NCBI RefSeq assembly: GCF_022430525.1
Contig: NZ_CP092519.1
Coordinates: forward strand, 620,001 to 684,000
Direction of reading: 5' to 3'
Length of the DNA stretch: 64,000 bases
Origin: Cetobacterium somerae
GTDB lineage: Bacteria > Fusobacteriota > Fusobacteriia > Fusobacteriales > Fusobacteriaceae
Numbering within the stretch: position 1 is the stretch's first letter; every line of letters begins with the position of its first letter. Below the pieces are notes generated by a model. That model ran no database searches. It was not told where the DNA came from and saw only the letters and a list, made by a program, of their open reading frames with translations. The position numbers and the translations under genes were made by a program. Shown in pieces: positions 28,910-37,508 of the stretch.

Positions 28910-30532
28910 TTATACATTGTACATGTCTTTAATTTTAGCTTGTAACTCTTCATCAGCTATATAATCGTCATATTCCATTAACTTATCAATAATTCCACTT
29001 GGAGTTATTTCGATTATTCTGTTAGCTACAGTTTGGATAAACTCATGGTCATGAGCTCCAAATAATATAGTTCCTTTAAAATTAGTTAAAGCCTTGTTAA
29101 GAGACGTAATTGACTCAAGGTCTAAGTGGTCAGTAGGGTTATCAAAGATTAAAACATTTGCATTAGTAAGCATCATTCTTGATAACATACATCTAACTTT
29201 TTCTCCTCCAGAAAGAACTTTAGCTTTTTTAGTAGCTTCTTCTCCAGAGAATAACATTCTTCCTAAGAATCCTCTAACAAAAGCATCGTGTTGATCAGGA
29301 GAATATTGTCTTAACCAATCAATTAAATCTAAATCGCAGTTCTCAAAGAATGCAGAGTTATCTTTAGGCATATATGCTTGAGTAGTTGTAACTCCCCATG
29401 TATAAGTTCCACTATCTGCTTCCATTTCACCAGATAATATAGAGAATAAAGTTGTTTTAACAATATCATTTTGAGAAATGAATACAACTTTATCATTTGT
29501 ATTTATTGTAAATGATACGTTATCTAAGATCTTAACTCCATCGATAACTTTTGTAAGATTTTCAACTTTAAGAAGATTGTTTCCAGCGTCTCTTTCAGGT
29601 TTGAATTCAACAAATGGATATTTTCTATTAGATATTTGCATATCTTCAAGTTGTAATTTCTCAAGTTGTTTCTTTCTAGATGTTGCTTGCTTTGATTTAG
29701 ATGCGTTAGCACTGAATCTAGCAATGAACTCTTGAAGTTCCTGTCTCTTTTGATCTAATTTTTTATTCTTATTATTTATTAATGTTTGCATTAATTGGTT
29801 AGACTCATACCAGAAGTCATAGTTTCCAACATACATTTTAACTTTTCCATAGTCGATATCAGCTATGTGAGTACAAACTTTATTTAAGAAGTGTCTATCG
29901 TGAGATACAACAATAACAGTAGTATCTTCTAAATTCATTAAGAACTCCTCAAGCCAAGCTATAGCTTGAATATCAAGTCCGTTTGTAGGCTCGTCAAGTA
30001 ATAGAACATCAGGATTTCCAAATAAAGCTTGAGCTAGTAAAACTTTAACTTTATCAGGTTCGCTTAACTCTCTCATTAATTTATAGTGTAAGTCAGCTGT
30101 TATTCCAAGACCTGTTAAAAGCATCTCAGCTTCAGTTTCAGCTTCCCATCCATTTAACTCAGCAAACTCTCCTTCAAGTTCAGCAGCTCTCATACCATCT
30201 TCATCAGAAAATTCAGTTTTAGCATAAATTTCATTTCTCTCTTCAATTATTTTCCAAAGCTTAGTATGTCCCATTAAAACAACGTTTATAACTGACTCAT
30301 CTTCATGAGCAAAGTGATCCTGTTTAAGAACAGCCATTCTTTTATTTTTATCAAAGATTACTTCTCCCTCAGTAGGATCTAAATCCCCTGAAAGTATTTT
30401 TACAAATGTTGATTTTCCAGCACCGTTAGCTCCAATAAGTCCATAACAGTTTCCAGGAGTAAATTTAACGTTTACATCCTCGAAAAGCTTTCTACCAGAA
30501 AATCTCATACTTAGATTACTAGTTGCTATCAT
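28910..30532 (-). CDS. ABC-F family ATPase with one degenerate ATP site
   Basis: A soluble 540-residue protein with two ABC domains and a charged linker (about residues 240-300). ABC-F proteins act on the ribosome. Domain 1 has normal Walker A (GANGAGKST, 34-42) and DEPT (Glu181), but its signature is LSEPDK (156-161). Domain 2 has a broken Walker A (SQNDIVKT, 353-360), a normal LSGGEK (440-445) and DNPT in place of DEPT (Asn465). One composite site should therefore hydrolyse ATP and the other not. The exact subfamily is uncertain. It is transcribed alone. Confidence 0.9.
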   Translation of the reverse strand: MIATSNLSMRFSGRKLFEDVNVKFTPGNCYGLIGANGAGKSTFVKILSGDLDPTEGEVIFDKNKRMAVLKQDHFAHEDESVINVVLMGHTKLWKIIEERNEIYAKTEFSDEDGMRAAELEGEFAELNGWEAETEAEMLLTGLGITADLHYKLMRELSEPDKVKVLLAQALFGNPDVLLLDEPTNGLDIQAIAWLEEFLMNLEDTTVIVVSHDRHFLNKVCTHIADIDYGKVKMYVGNYDFWYESNQLMQTLINNKNKKLDQKRQELQEFIARFSANASKSKQATSRKKQLEKLQLEDMQISNRKYPFVEFKPERDAGNNLLKVENLTKVIDGVKILDNVSFTINTNDKVVFISQNDIVKTTLFSILSGEMEADSGTYTWGVTTTQAYMPKDNSAFFENCDLDLIDWLRQYSPDQHDAFVRGFLGRMLFSGEEATKKAKVLSGGEKVRCMLSRMMLTNANVLIFDNPTDHLDLESITSLNKALTNFKGTILFGAHDHEFIQTVANRIIEITPSGIIDKLMEYDDYIADEELQAKIKDMYNV

Positions 30533-30697
30533 TTAAAAACTTCCTCCTAAATATTTATAATATAAATTTAAATTTTGAACACATATCTCAAATATTATAT
30601 CATGAATTTTAAGAATAGGAAATATAATATATTTTCTTTTTTTTTAAATTATGTTAGAATATTCTATAAAATTTGTGTAAGAAAGAGAGGAAAAAGA

Positions 30698-31654
30698 GTG
30701 AATTTATTTACTCCTTTAGATATAAAAAATAAGAGGTTAAAAAACAGAGTTGTTTTACCACCTCTAGTAAGATTTTCTATGGTAGGAAAAGATGGGTATG
30801 TAACGGAGGGTCTTTTAGAGTGGTATAAAGATGTTGCAGAAGGTGGTACAGGATTAATTATTGTTGAAGCCAGTTGTGTAGCAGAAGATGGAAAATTAAG
30901 AGATAACCAAATAGGAATATGGGATGATTCTTTTATTGAAGGATTGTCAAAAGTAGCTAATATTGGTAAAAAATATGATGTTCCAATGCTAATTCAAATT
31001 CATCACGCAGGATTTAAAGATGAAGTGGCAAGAGTTTCAGAAGAAGTTTTAGATAAAATTTTAGACCAATTCGTAGAAGCGTTTAAAAGAGCAAAAAAAG
31101 CAGGATTCGATGGAGTTGAAATACATGGAGCTCACACATACTTGATATCTCAATTAAACTCTAGATTGTGGAATATCAGAGATGATAAATATGGAGGATC
31201 TTTTGAAAAAAGAATGTATTTTACAAAAACTTTAGTTGAAAGAACAAAGGAGTTATTTGATGATAACTTTATATTAGGCTATAGAATGGGAGGAAATGAG
31301 CCTGAATTAGAAGATGGAATAGCAATAGCAAAATATTTAGAAAATATAGGAGTTGATTTAATCCACGTATCTTCAGGTGTTCCAAATCCAGAAAAAAAAC
31401 AAGAAGTAAAAATAGATATTCCTAAAAATTTTCCATTTGATTGGGTGATTTATTTAGGAGTTGAAATAAAAAAGCATGTTAATATTCCTGTAATAGGTGT
31501 AAGAAATATTAAAAGTGAAGAACAAGCAAGTACGTTGATAGAAAATGGAATGTTAGATCTTGTAGCAATAGGTAGAGGAATGATAGCAAGACCTAATTGG
31601 GTAGAGTTTGCTAAAAAAGAGTATTATAAAAGAACAGGAAAAATGGTGAAGTAA
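30698..31654 (+). CDS. NADH:flavin oxidoreductase, old yellow enzyme family
   Basis: A 318-residue FMN-dependent TIM-barrel reductase. It begins LFTPLDIKNKRLKNRVVLPPLVRFSM and has the active-site block GFDGVEIHGAHTYLISQLNSRLWN with DKYGGSFEKRM, and the C-terminal phosphate site GMLDLVAIGRGMIARPNW. I take GTG at 30698, 7 nt behind GAGAGG. The frame is open further upstream to 30575, but that stretch is not family-like. The substrate is unknown (enoate or related unsaturated compound). Its stop overlaps the earP start by 1 nt. Confidence 0.92.
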   Translation: MNLFTPLDIKNKRLKNRVVLPPLVRFSMVGKDGYVTEGLLEWYKDVAEGGTGLIIVEASCVAEDGKLRDNQIGIWDDSFIEGLSKVANIGKKYDVPMLIQIHHAGFKDEVARVSEEVLDKILDQFVEAFKRAKKAGFDGVEIHGAHTYLISQLNSRLWNIRDDKYGGSFEKRMYFTKTLVERTKELFDDNFILGYRMGGNEPELEDGIAIAKYLENIGVDLIHVSSGVPNPEKKQEVKIDIPKNFPFDWVIYLGVEIKKHVNIPVIGVRNIKSEEQASTLIENGMLDLVAIGRGMIARPNWVEFAKKEYYKRTGKMVK

Positions 31655-32817
31655 TGATTATAAAAAGTTTAGATATATTTTGTGAAATTATCGATAATTT
31701 TGGAGACATTGGAGTAGTGTATAGACTTGCAAAAGAGTTAAAAACTTTTTATAATGATAATGTTAAAATAAGAGTTATTTTAAATAGAGTAAATGAATTT
31801 GTGAATATGAATAAAAAAGCGAAAGATACAGACTATCAAGAGATAGATGGAATTATTTATATGACAAATGAATATTTAGCTAAAAATATATGTACATTTT
31901 CTCCTGCAAATGTTATAATAGAGGCCTTTGGATGTAACATTTTAGAGACGTATTTGGAAAAAGCTAAACTAGAATCATCGCTATTAATAAATCTGGAGTA
32001 TTTGTCTGGGGAAGATTGGATAGAAGGGATACACCTTATGGAGTCACCTCTTGGAGCTGAAAAATTAAAGAAATTTTTCTTTATGCCAGGATTTACAGAA
32101 AAAAGTGGTGGAGTAATAGTAGATAAGTTGTTTTTAAATAGAAAAAAAAGTGTTTTAGAAAATAAAAAGTTTTATTTAGAGAAATATATACCCGAAATAG
32201 ATGAAAGTTATTTTTTGGGAACGATATTTAGTTATGAAAAAAACTTTTTACCATTAATAGATGTCTTGTTAGAAAATGGTAAGCAAAATTGCTTATTAAT
32301 ACTTGGTGAAAAATCTCAAATGAGTATAAATAAGATAATTGAAAATTTAAATTTCACTTATTCAAATGAAGGAATTTATAAATATAAAAACATTCTAATT
32401 AAATTTATGCCATTTTTAGAACAAGAGGAATATGAAGAATTGATAAATTTAGCAGATTATAATTTTGTTAGAGGAGAGGATTCTTTTGTAAGAGCTTTAC
32501 TAACGGGAAAACCCTTTGTATGGCACATATATTTACAAGATGAAATGGCTCATATGGATAAGATTGATGGTTTTATAAAAAGATATGATGAAACTTTAAA
32601 AAGTTTAGAATTAAATAAAGGATTAGATATTCACACAAAGCTATTAAGAGATTATAATTTAAGAGATAGTAACTCTTTAGAGTTGGGAAATGAAAAATTT
32701 GATGATTTTTTTAAAGAGTTTGAAAATATTTCAAAACTTTCTCAAAGCTACTCAGAGTACATTGAATTAAAATGTAATCTTATAGATAAATTAAATGAAT
32801 TTATTTTAAAATATTAG
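31654..32817 (+). CDS. earP: EF-P arginine rhamnosyltransferase EarP
   Basis: Attaches rhamnose from dTDP-L-rhamnose to Arg32 of elongation factor P, which activates EF-P for polyproline synthesis. The 387-residue protein opens with SLDIFCEIIDNFGDIGVVYRLA, including the conserved aspartates (Asp14, Asp18), and carries the hallmark RGEDSFVRALLTGKPFVWHIY segment near residues 271-290, with the nucleotide-sugar site. It lies directly before efp, whose ribosome site overlaps the earP stop (TAGGAGG). The EF-P encoded there has the matching arginine. Confidence 0.95.
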   Translation: MIIKSLDIFCEIIDNFGDIGVVYRLAKELKTFYNDNVKIRVILNRVNEFVNMNKKAKDTDYQEIDGIIYMTNEYLAKNICTFSPANVIIEAFGCNILETYLEKAKLESSLLINLEYLSGEDWIEGIHLMESPLGAEKLKKFFFMPGFTEKSGGVIVDKLFLNRKKSVLENKKFYLEKYIPEIDESYFLGTIFSYEKNFLPLIDVLLENGKQNCLLILGEKSQMSINKIIENLNFTYSNEGIYKYKNILIKFMPFLEQEEYEELINLADYNFVRGEDSFVRALLTGKPFVWHIYLQDEMAHMDKIDGFIKRYDETLKSLELNKGLDIHTKLLRDYNLRDSNSLELGNEKFDDFFKEFENISKLSQSYSEYIELKCNLIDKLNEFILKY

Positions 32818-32828
32818 GAGGTTCAATT

Positions 32829-33392
32829 ATGAAAACTGCTCAAGAATTAAGAGCTGGAAGTACAGTAAAGATTGGAAACGATCCTTACGTAATTTTAAAA
32901 GCAGAGTATAACAAATCAGGAAGAAACGCTGCTGTAATGAAGTACAAAATGAAAAACTTATTAAACGGAAATATATCAGATGCTATATATAAAGCTGATG
33001 ATAAAATGGACGATATCAGACTTGATAAAGTTAAAGCTGTTTACTCATATAACGATGGAGATTTCTATGTATTCTCAAATCCTGAGACTTGGGATCAAAT
33101 CGAGTTAAAAGATGAGGATTTAGGAGACGCTTTAAACTATTTAGAAGAAGGAATGGAATTAGAGGTAGTTTATTACGAATCAACTCCAGTTGCTGTTGAG
33201 TTACCAACTTTCGTTGAGAGACAAGTAACTTATACTGAGCCTGGATTAAGAGGAGATACTTCTGGAAAAGTAATGAAACCAGCTAAAATAAATACTGGAT
33301 TCGAAATTCAAGTACCTTTATTCGTTGAGCAAGATGAGTGGATCAAGATTGATACAAGATCTAACGAATATGTAGAGAGAATTAAAAAGTAA
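32829..33392 (+). CDS. efp: Elongation factor P, Arg32 type
   Basis: A 187-residue translation factor that relieves ribosome stalling at proline runs. The three beta-barrel domains are intact, with C-terminal TEPGLRGDTSGKVMKPAKI and IPLFVEQDEWIKIDTRSNEYVERIKK-like closing block. The modification loop reads YNKSGRNAAV with arginine at position 32, the residue rhamnosylated by EarP, not the lysine used by EpmA-type systems. It is in an operon with earP. Confidence 0.97.
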   Translation: MKTAQELRAGSTVKIGNDPYVILKAEYNKSGRNAAVMKYKMKNLLNGNISDAIYKADDKMDDIRLDKVKAVYSYNDGDFYVFSNPETWDQIELKDEDLGDALNYLEEGMELEVVYYESTPVAVELPTFVERQVTYTEPGLRGDTSGKVMKPAKINTGFEIQVPLFVEQDEWIKIDTRSNEYVERIKK

Positions 33393-33400
33393 TAAAAATT

Positions 33401-33431
33401 AGGTTGAAGATTATATCTTCAACCTTTTTTT
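33401..33431 (+). terminator. Terminator after efp
   Basis: An 11-bp stem, AGGTTGAAGAT (33401-33411) with ATCTTCAACCT (33415-33425), has a 3-nt loop and a T-run. Confidence 0.92.
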
Positions 33432-33460
33432 ATTTAATAGAAAAATATTCAAAAAAAAAA

Positions 33461-33582
33461 TGCCACAAGGGATAACAAGAGTAATCTTATACCCGTATTA
33501 AATACCTTAGTGCTGCTTCCTTCCAGATCTGACACGGTTCGATAATAATACGCCATAAGGCTCCTGCCACCACACTTGTGAC
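33461..33582 (-). ncRNA. ffs: Signal recognition particle RNA (4.5S type)
   Basis: Read on the minus strand, this has the universally conserved SRP domain IV loop: CAGATCTGGAAGGAAGCAGCAC (centred near 33516), closely matching the bacterial GGUCnGGAAGGAAGCAGCC core. The ends CACAAG and CTTGTG pair to form the closing stem, and a T-run follows at 33460-33451. It is about 120 nt, the short form without an Alu domain. It has its own promoter at 33590-33618. It scaffolds Ffh for membrane-protein targeting. Confidence 0.93.
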
Positions 33583-33589
33583 ATATGTA

Positions 33590-33618
33590 ATTATATCATT
33601 AAATAAATAAAAATACAA
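33590..33618 (-). promoter_or_regulatory. Promoter of ffs
   Basis: On the minus strand, TTGTAT (33618-33613), a 17-bp spacer and TATAAT (33595-33590) end about 8 nt before the predicted 5' end of the SRP RNA. Confidence 0.8.
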
Positions 33619-33627
33619 GTAAAAAAA

Positions 33628-34893
33628 TTAGAAAATATTTTTAAAAAAATTTTTGATTCTATTCTTTTTTTCTTTAAGATTATTTTCATATTTATTTTTT
33701 AATTGATTTTCTAAAAAAACACTAAAAAGTTCTCGATTATTTATTAAAGTTCTCTTAACTTCATTTGGAATTGAAGTTTTGATTGTAACAATATCTGTAT
33801 TATTAGAAAAATGATTAGTGATAGATAAAGTATGATAGTTATTTTCGGTTAATTTTATAAGCTCTTCAAGAATATTTTTTTTAATATCATCTAATTTAGG
33901 AGAGTTTAAAATAAAGTCTTTATTTAATTTAATCTTATCAATAGTAGTTGTACCATCAATTTTAAGATTTTCTCCAGAAATAGATATTAATTGTTCACTA
34001 GATAAAGTACCATTTGAAATATAGTTATTTACTTTATAGAAAGAATCAACATTAAAATTAGAAAGACTAATATAAATATTACCAACTAAAGTATGTGTAT
34101 TAATATCTCCATAAACTTTACCGCTTCCATTTTCATGTGCTAAGGATATATTCAAAGGTAAAGAGATATTTTTAGATAAATCAGTATTAAAATCTTTAAA
34201 AGAACCATTAAAATCTATTTTTGATATTTTTCCAGAAAAAGATATATTTTCGATAAAAATATTTGTATTTTTTTCTAAATTACTATGACTTTTTATTTTT
34301 AATAAAAAATCCTTTGTTTTTTTAGAAAAATTATTAATTTGTTCTTTAAGTTCAATGTTGAACTCTTTTTGTATAATTACATCAATATAATCAGTATTTT
34401 GAATTAAAAAATTTATTAAATTATTAGACAGAGTTTTAGAAAAATTATCTTTATTAAAACTAGAGCTAAAAAATTTAGATAAATTTTTGTCAAACTGTAT
34501 TTTATTGTCAATTTCTTTAAGAAATTCAGTAGTTTTTTCATTTGAATTATTTGTATTGGTAAGGGATGAAGATATCAAGTTATTATTAAAGCTAATTCCA
34601 TTAAGAGTTAAATTATTAATAGTAAAGTTATTTTTAGATTTTAAAAAATTTTTGAAGTCCATTTTACATTCAATTTTTTCAATTGAAATATTATATTCAA
34701 TTAAAGATAAGTTTTTTAATTCAAAAGAGTTATTAAAAAAACTAAAATTAGCTTTTTTAATAGTTACTTCTTGTTTAAAAGAAGTTGAAAGTTGTTTTGT
34801 GATAATATTTTTAAAATATATATTTTTTCCAAAAAAAAGAATAATTAAAAATATTAAAATACTAGATATAATAACTAGCATTTTGTTTTTCAT
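33628..34893 (-). CDS. AsmA-like membrane-anchored protein of unknown function
   Basis: A 421-residue protein with one N-terminal membrane helix (about residues 4-23) followed by a large extracytoplasmic region. The early segment KKANFSFFNNSFELKNLSLIEYNISIEKIECKMDF has the repeating hydrophobic beta-strand pattern seen at the start of AsmA/TIGR03545-type proteins, and similar strands recur at about residues 215-330. AsmA-like proteins bridge inner and outer membranes or affect outer-membrane assembly. Assignment here is tentative. It is Asn/Ser/Lys rich. RBS TAGGAGG. It follows fabG on the minus strand after a hairpin. Confidence 0.5.
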   Translation of the reverse strand: MKNKMLVIISSILIFLIILFFGKNIYFKNIITKQLSTSFKQEVTIKKANFSFFNNSFELKNLSLIEYNISIEKIECKMDFKNFLKSKNNFTINNLTLNGISFNNNLISSSLTNTNNSNEKTTEFLKEIDNKIQFDKNLSKFFSSSFNKDNFSKTLSNNLINFLIQNTDYIDVIIQKEFNIELKEQINNFSKKTKDFLLKIKSHSNLEKNTNIFIENISFSGKISKIDFNGSFKDFNTDLSKNISLPLNISLAHENGSGKVYGDINTHTLVGNIYISLSNFNVDSFYKVNNYISNGTLSSEQLISISGENLKIDGTTTIDKIKLNKDFILNSPKLDDIKKNILEELIKLTENNYHTLSITNHFSNNTDIVTIKTSIPNEVKRTLINNRELFSVFLENQLKNKYENNLKEKKNRIKNFFKNIF

Positions 34894-34912
34894 AAAATCC
34901 TCCTAAAATATT

Positions 34913-34940
34913 AAAGGCAAGAAATAAATTTCCTGCCTTT
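34913..34940 (-). terminator. Hairpin between fabG and the AsmA-like gene
   Basis: AAAGGCA(A)GAAA and TTTC(C)TGCCTTT form a 12-position stem with one mismatch. On the minus strand it follows the fabG stop by about 17 nt. The T-tract after it is modest, so termination may be partial. Confidence 0.6.
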
Positions 34941-34956
34941 AAATAATTTTTTTTGA

Positions 34957-35682
34957 TTATAGTGCTAATCCACCACTAACTTCAATTGTTTGTCCAGTAA
35001 TGTATGAAGACTCATCACTTGCTAAAAATAATACAGTATTAGCAATATCTTCAGGCATTCCTAATTTTCCTAAAGCTGTTCTCTCAAGCATTCCATTGAT
35101 AACATCTTCTGGTAAAACATCAGTCATTGGAGTAGAGATAAATCCAGGAGCAACACAGTTAGCTCTAACTTGAGCACCTTTTCTAGCTAATTCTTTAGCC
35201 CATGTTTTAGTCATTGCGATAACTCCACCTTTAGTAGCAGCGTAGTTAGCTTGACCAATGTTCCCATATAAACCTACAACAGATGATATAGTAACAATTG
35301 AGCCCTTTTTATTTTTAGTCATTAAAGGAGCAACAGCTTGAGTCATATTGAAAACTCCTTTTAAGTTAACGTTAATTACAGCATCCCAAGCATCTTCACT
35401 CATTCTTACAAATGGTGCATCTTTAGTAATACCTGCATTGTTAACAAGAATATCGATTCTACCAAATTCATCTTTTATTTTTTTTACTAATTCTTTAATA
35501 GCATCTCTATCAGTTACATTTAAAATTTCATGTCTAACATTAGTTTGTTCAAAAGTAGCTTCACCCATATCACACGATATAACTAATTCAGCACCTTCAG
35601 AAGCTAACTTCTCAACTATAGTTCTTCCAATTCCTCTAGCACTTCCAGTAACTAAAGCAATTTTTCCTTCTATTCTATTCAT
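34957..35682 (-). CDS. fabG: 3-oxoacyl-[ACP] reductase
   Basis: NADPH-dependent reduction of 3-oxoacyl-ACP in fatty-acid elongation. The 241-residue SDR protein has the cofactor loop VTGSARGIGRTI, NNAGITKDAPFVRM, the catalytic serine and YxxxK in SSVVGLYG and NYAATKGG, and SGGLAL at the C-terminus. I start at 35682, behind AGGAGGA. A longer in-frame opening at 35712 has no ribosome site. A TTGACA/TATACT promoter lies upstream. It stands apart from a fab cluster, so a PhaB-like or other SDR role cannot be excluded. Confidence 0.88.
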   Translation of the reverse strand: MNRIEGKIALVTGSARGIGRTIVEKLASEGAELVISCDMGEATFEQTNVRHEILNVTDRDAIKELVKKIKDEFGRIDILVNNAGITKDAPFVRMSEDAWDAVINVNLKGVFNMTQAVAPLMTKNKKGSIVTISSVVGLYGNIGQANYAATKGGVIAMTKTWAKELARKGAQVRANCVAPGFISTPMTDVLPEDVINGMLERTALGKLGMPEDIANTVLFLASDESSYITGQTIEVSGGLAL

Positions 35683-35715
35683 ATAGATCCTCCTATAAAA
35701 TACATGTGTCATTTA

Positions 35716-35744
35716 ATAGTATAATCATTTTAAAAAAATGTCAA
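35716..35744 (-). promoter_or_regulatory. Promoter of fabG
   Basis: On the minus strand, TTGACA (35744-35739) is followed by TATACT/TACTAT at a 15-17 bp spacing, with a TG dinucleotide just before the -10 region. It ends about 34 nt before the fabG start. Confidence 0.6.
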
Positions 35745-35760
35745 TAATTTCCTGAAAAAA

Positions 35761-37350
35761 TTAGTGAGATGTTCCCATTTTGAATAGAGTTTCGTTTAAT
35801 TTATCAGCTTGTTTTTCTGGAAGTAAAAGAACTAAAACATCACCAGCAAGAATTTTACTACTCCCTTTAGGAATATATTCAGTTTCTCCTCTTCTGATGG
35901 CAACAACAAGAGTATTTTTAGGCCAAGTAACATCTCTTATTAATTTCTCATCAAATTCAGATTCTGCAGAAACAGGAATGCAAATTAGAGTTTTTTCGTG
36001 ATGCTCGTGACGATCTTCTTCTAAATCATCCTCAATTTTTTTCTTAGGCATTCTATCGTATAAGATTTCATAAATAGGTTCTAATTTTAGAATATCTGTA
36101 ATATAGTATGCTACAATAGAAACTGTTGCAATTGCTAAAAGATGATCAAAGCTACCAGTCATTTCTAAAATTAGAATAACTCCGGTTATAGGAGCTCTAA
36201 CAACAGCAACAAAAAATCCAGCCATTCCCAAAATCATATAGTGAATAACAAAATCACTATGAAGATTAAAAGTTGTTATAAGCGTTAGTGCATAGATTTT
36301 TCCAAGAATAGCACCTAAAACAAGCATTGGTAAAAATATACCACCTTGAAATCCAGTTGCATACGATATTGTTGTAAACAATAGCTTAACAACAAAAACT
36401 AATAAAAGAAATAGTATTGTTTGATTAAGGTGAGGCAACTCTTCAACTAAATGATGTCCACCACCAGTTATATCTGGCATAATAAAACATATAATAAATG
36501 ATAACGTCATAACAGATGATATTTTAATAGATCTTGGAAGTTTGATATCTTTGAAAATATCTTGTGTTTTAACCAAAGAAACAGTAAAAAGTTTTCCAAA
36601 AAATGCAATAACAATCCCAAAAACTATAAAAAATAAAAATTGAAAATAAGGATTAACATCTGTAGGGTATTTAACATTTAAATTAAAAGATGGATCCATT
36701 CCAAATATTCTTCTAGCTACGAAATTAGAACAAATGCTAGCTAGGAATGTACAGATAATAAGTTTAGAAGAAAAGAAACGGTGAAGTTCTTCCATACTAA
36801 AAACAACTCCAGCTAATGGTGCGCCAAAGGCTCCAGCTAAACCAGCACTTGAACCAGCTGTTACAAGATATTTTTCATCAGTATAATTTCTTTTGAAAAT
36901 TTTAGTAAATCCATATCCAATATACGATCCTAATTGTACTGAAGGTCCTTCTCTACCTAAAGATAAACCAGCTCCAATACCAAGCAAACCACCAAAGAAT
37001 TTAACTAAAAGTTCTTTTATCCAAAAGATATAATCTAGTTTTCTTAAAATTAAAGCTTTAACTTGTGGAATACCACTTCCACCTGTTGTAGGAAATTTTC
37101 TAGATAAATAATCTACAAAAAGACCTATAACGATAAAAATTCCCCATATTAAAAGAAGTTTAGAGGGATTTGTAAGAAATTCCCTACTAATATAGTGTTC
37201 TCTGAGATTACCGGCAACTCCTAAACCATACCTATAGATAGATACGATAACTCCAGTAATAACACCTACAAGAAGAGAGAGACCATACAGACCTCTATTT
37301 CCTTTTTGGAGAAGTTCAACATGATTTTTGATTTCTCTTTTTCTGCTCAT
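35761..37350 (-). CDS. ClC family H+/Cl- exchange transporter with C-terminal TrkA-C domain
   Basis: A 529-residue membrane transporter. The three anion-selectivity motifs are present: TGGSGIPQVKA, LGREGPSVQLG (the gating glutamate is retained, favouring an antiporter) and the later GFQGGIFLPMLVLGAILG. About ten hydrophobic helices are followed by an acidic linker (KKIEDDLEEDRHEHHEK) and a TrkA-C-like regulatory domain from about residue 450 to the end. It probably exchanges chloride for protons in acid or ion homeostasis. It is monocistronic on the minus strand. Confidence 0.93.
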   Translation of the reverse strand: MSRKREIKNHVELLQKGNRGLYGLSLLVGVITGVIVSIYRYGLGVAGNLREHYISREFLTNPSKLLLIWGIFIVIGLFVDYLSRKFPTTGGSGIPQVKALILRKLDYIFWIKELLVKFFGGLLGIGAGLSLGREGPSVQLGSYIGYGFTKIFKRNYTDEKYLVTAGSSAGLAGAFGAPLAGVVFSMEELHRFFSSKLIICTFLASICSNFVARRIFGMDPSFNLNVKYPTDVNPYFQFLFFIVFGIVIAFFGKLFTVSLVKTQDIFKDIKLPRSIKISSVMTLSFIICFIMPDITGGGHHLVEELPHLNQTILFLLLVFVVKLLFTTISYATGFQGGIFLPMLVLGAILGKIYALTLITTFNLHSDFVIHYMILGMAGFFVAVVRAPITGVILILEMTGSFDHLLAIATVSIVAYYITDILKLEPIYEILYDRMPKKKIEDDLEEDRHEHHEKTLICIPVSAESEFDEKLIRDVTWPKNTLVVAIRRGETEYIPKGSSKILAGDVLVLLLPEKQADKLNETLFKMGTSH

Positions 37351-37446
37351 AAAAATCTCCTTGATGACATATTGTACTACTTGGGAATATTAACATAAAA
37401 CCTATAAAAAGTAAAGTAGAATCAAACAAAAGTGAAGGGGGTTGCG

Positions 37447-37475
37447 TTAAATGAAAGGATAGGGTAGAATATAAT
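37447..37475 (+). promoter_or_regulatory. Probable promoter of dapF
   Basis: TTAAAT (37447-37452), 17 bp, then TATAAT (37470-37475), 33 bp before the dapF start. The -10 is perfect and the -35 weak. Confidence 0.55.
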
Positions 37476-37508
37476 GTAATAGAACGTTATACTAATGAGG
37501 TGATTAAT

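Noticed and set aside
30575..30697. 41-codon N-terminal extension of the old yellow enzyme
   Set aside because: The extension is not family-like, contains promoter-like AT-rich DNA, and the GTG at 30698 has a good ribosome site.
34487..34906. 139-codon plus-strand frame opposite the AsmA-like gene
   Set aside because: It is an antisense shadow. The minus-strand gene has a good ribosome site, a membrane anchor and full-length coherence.
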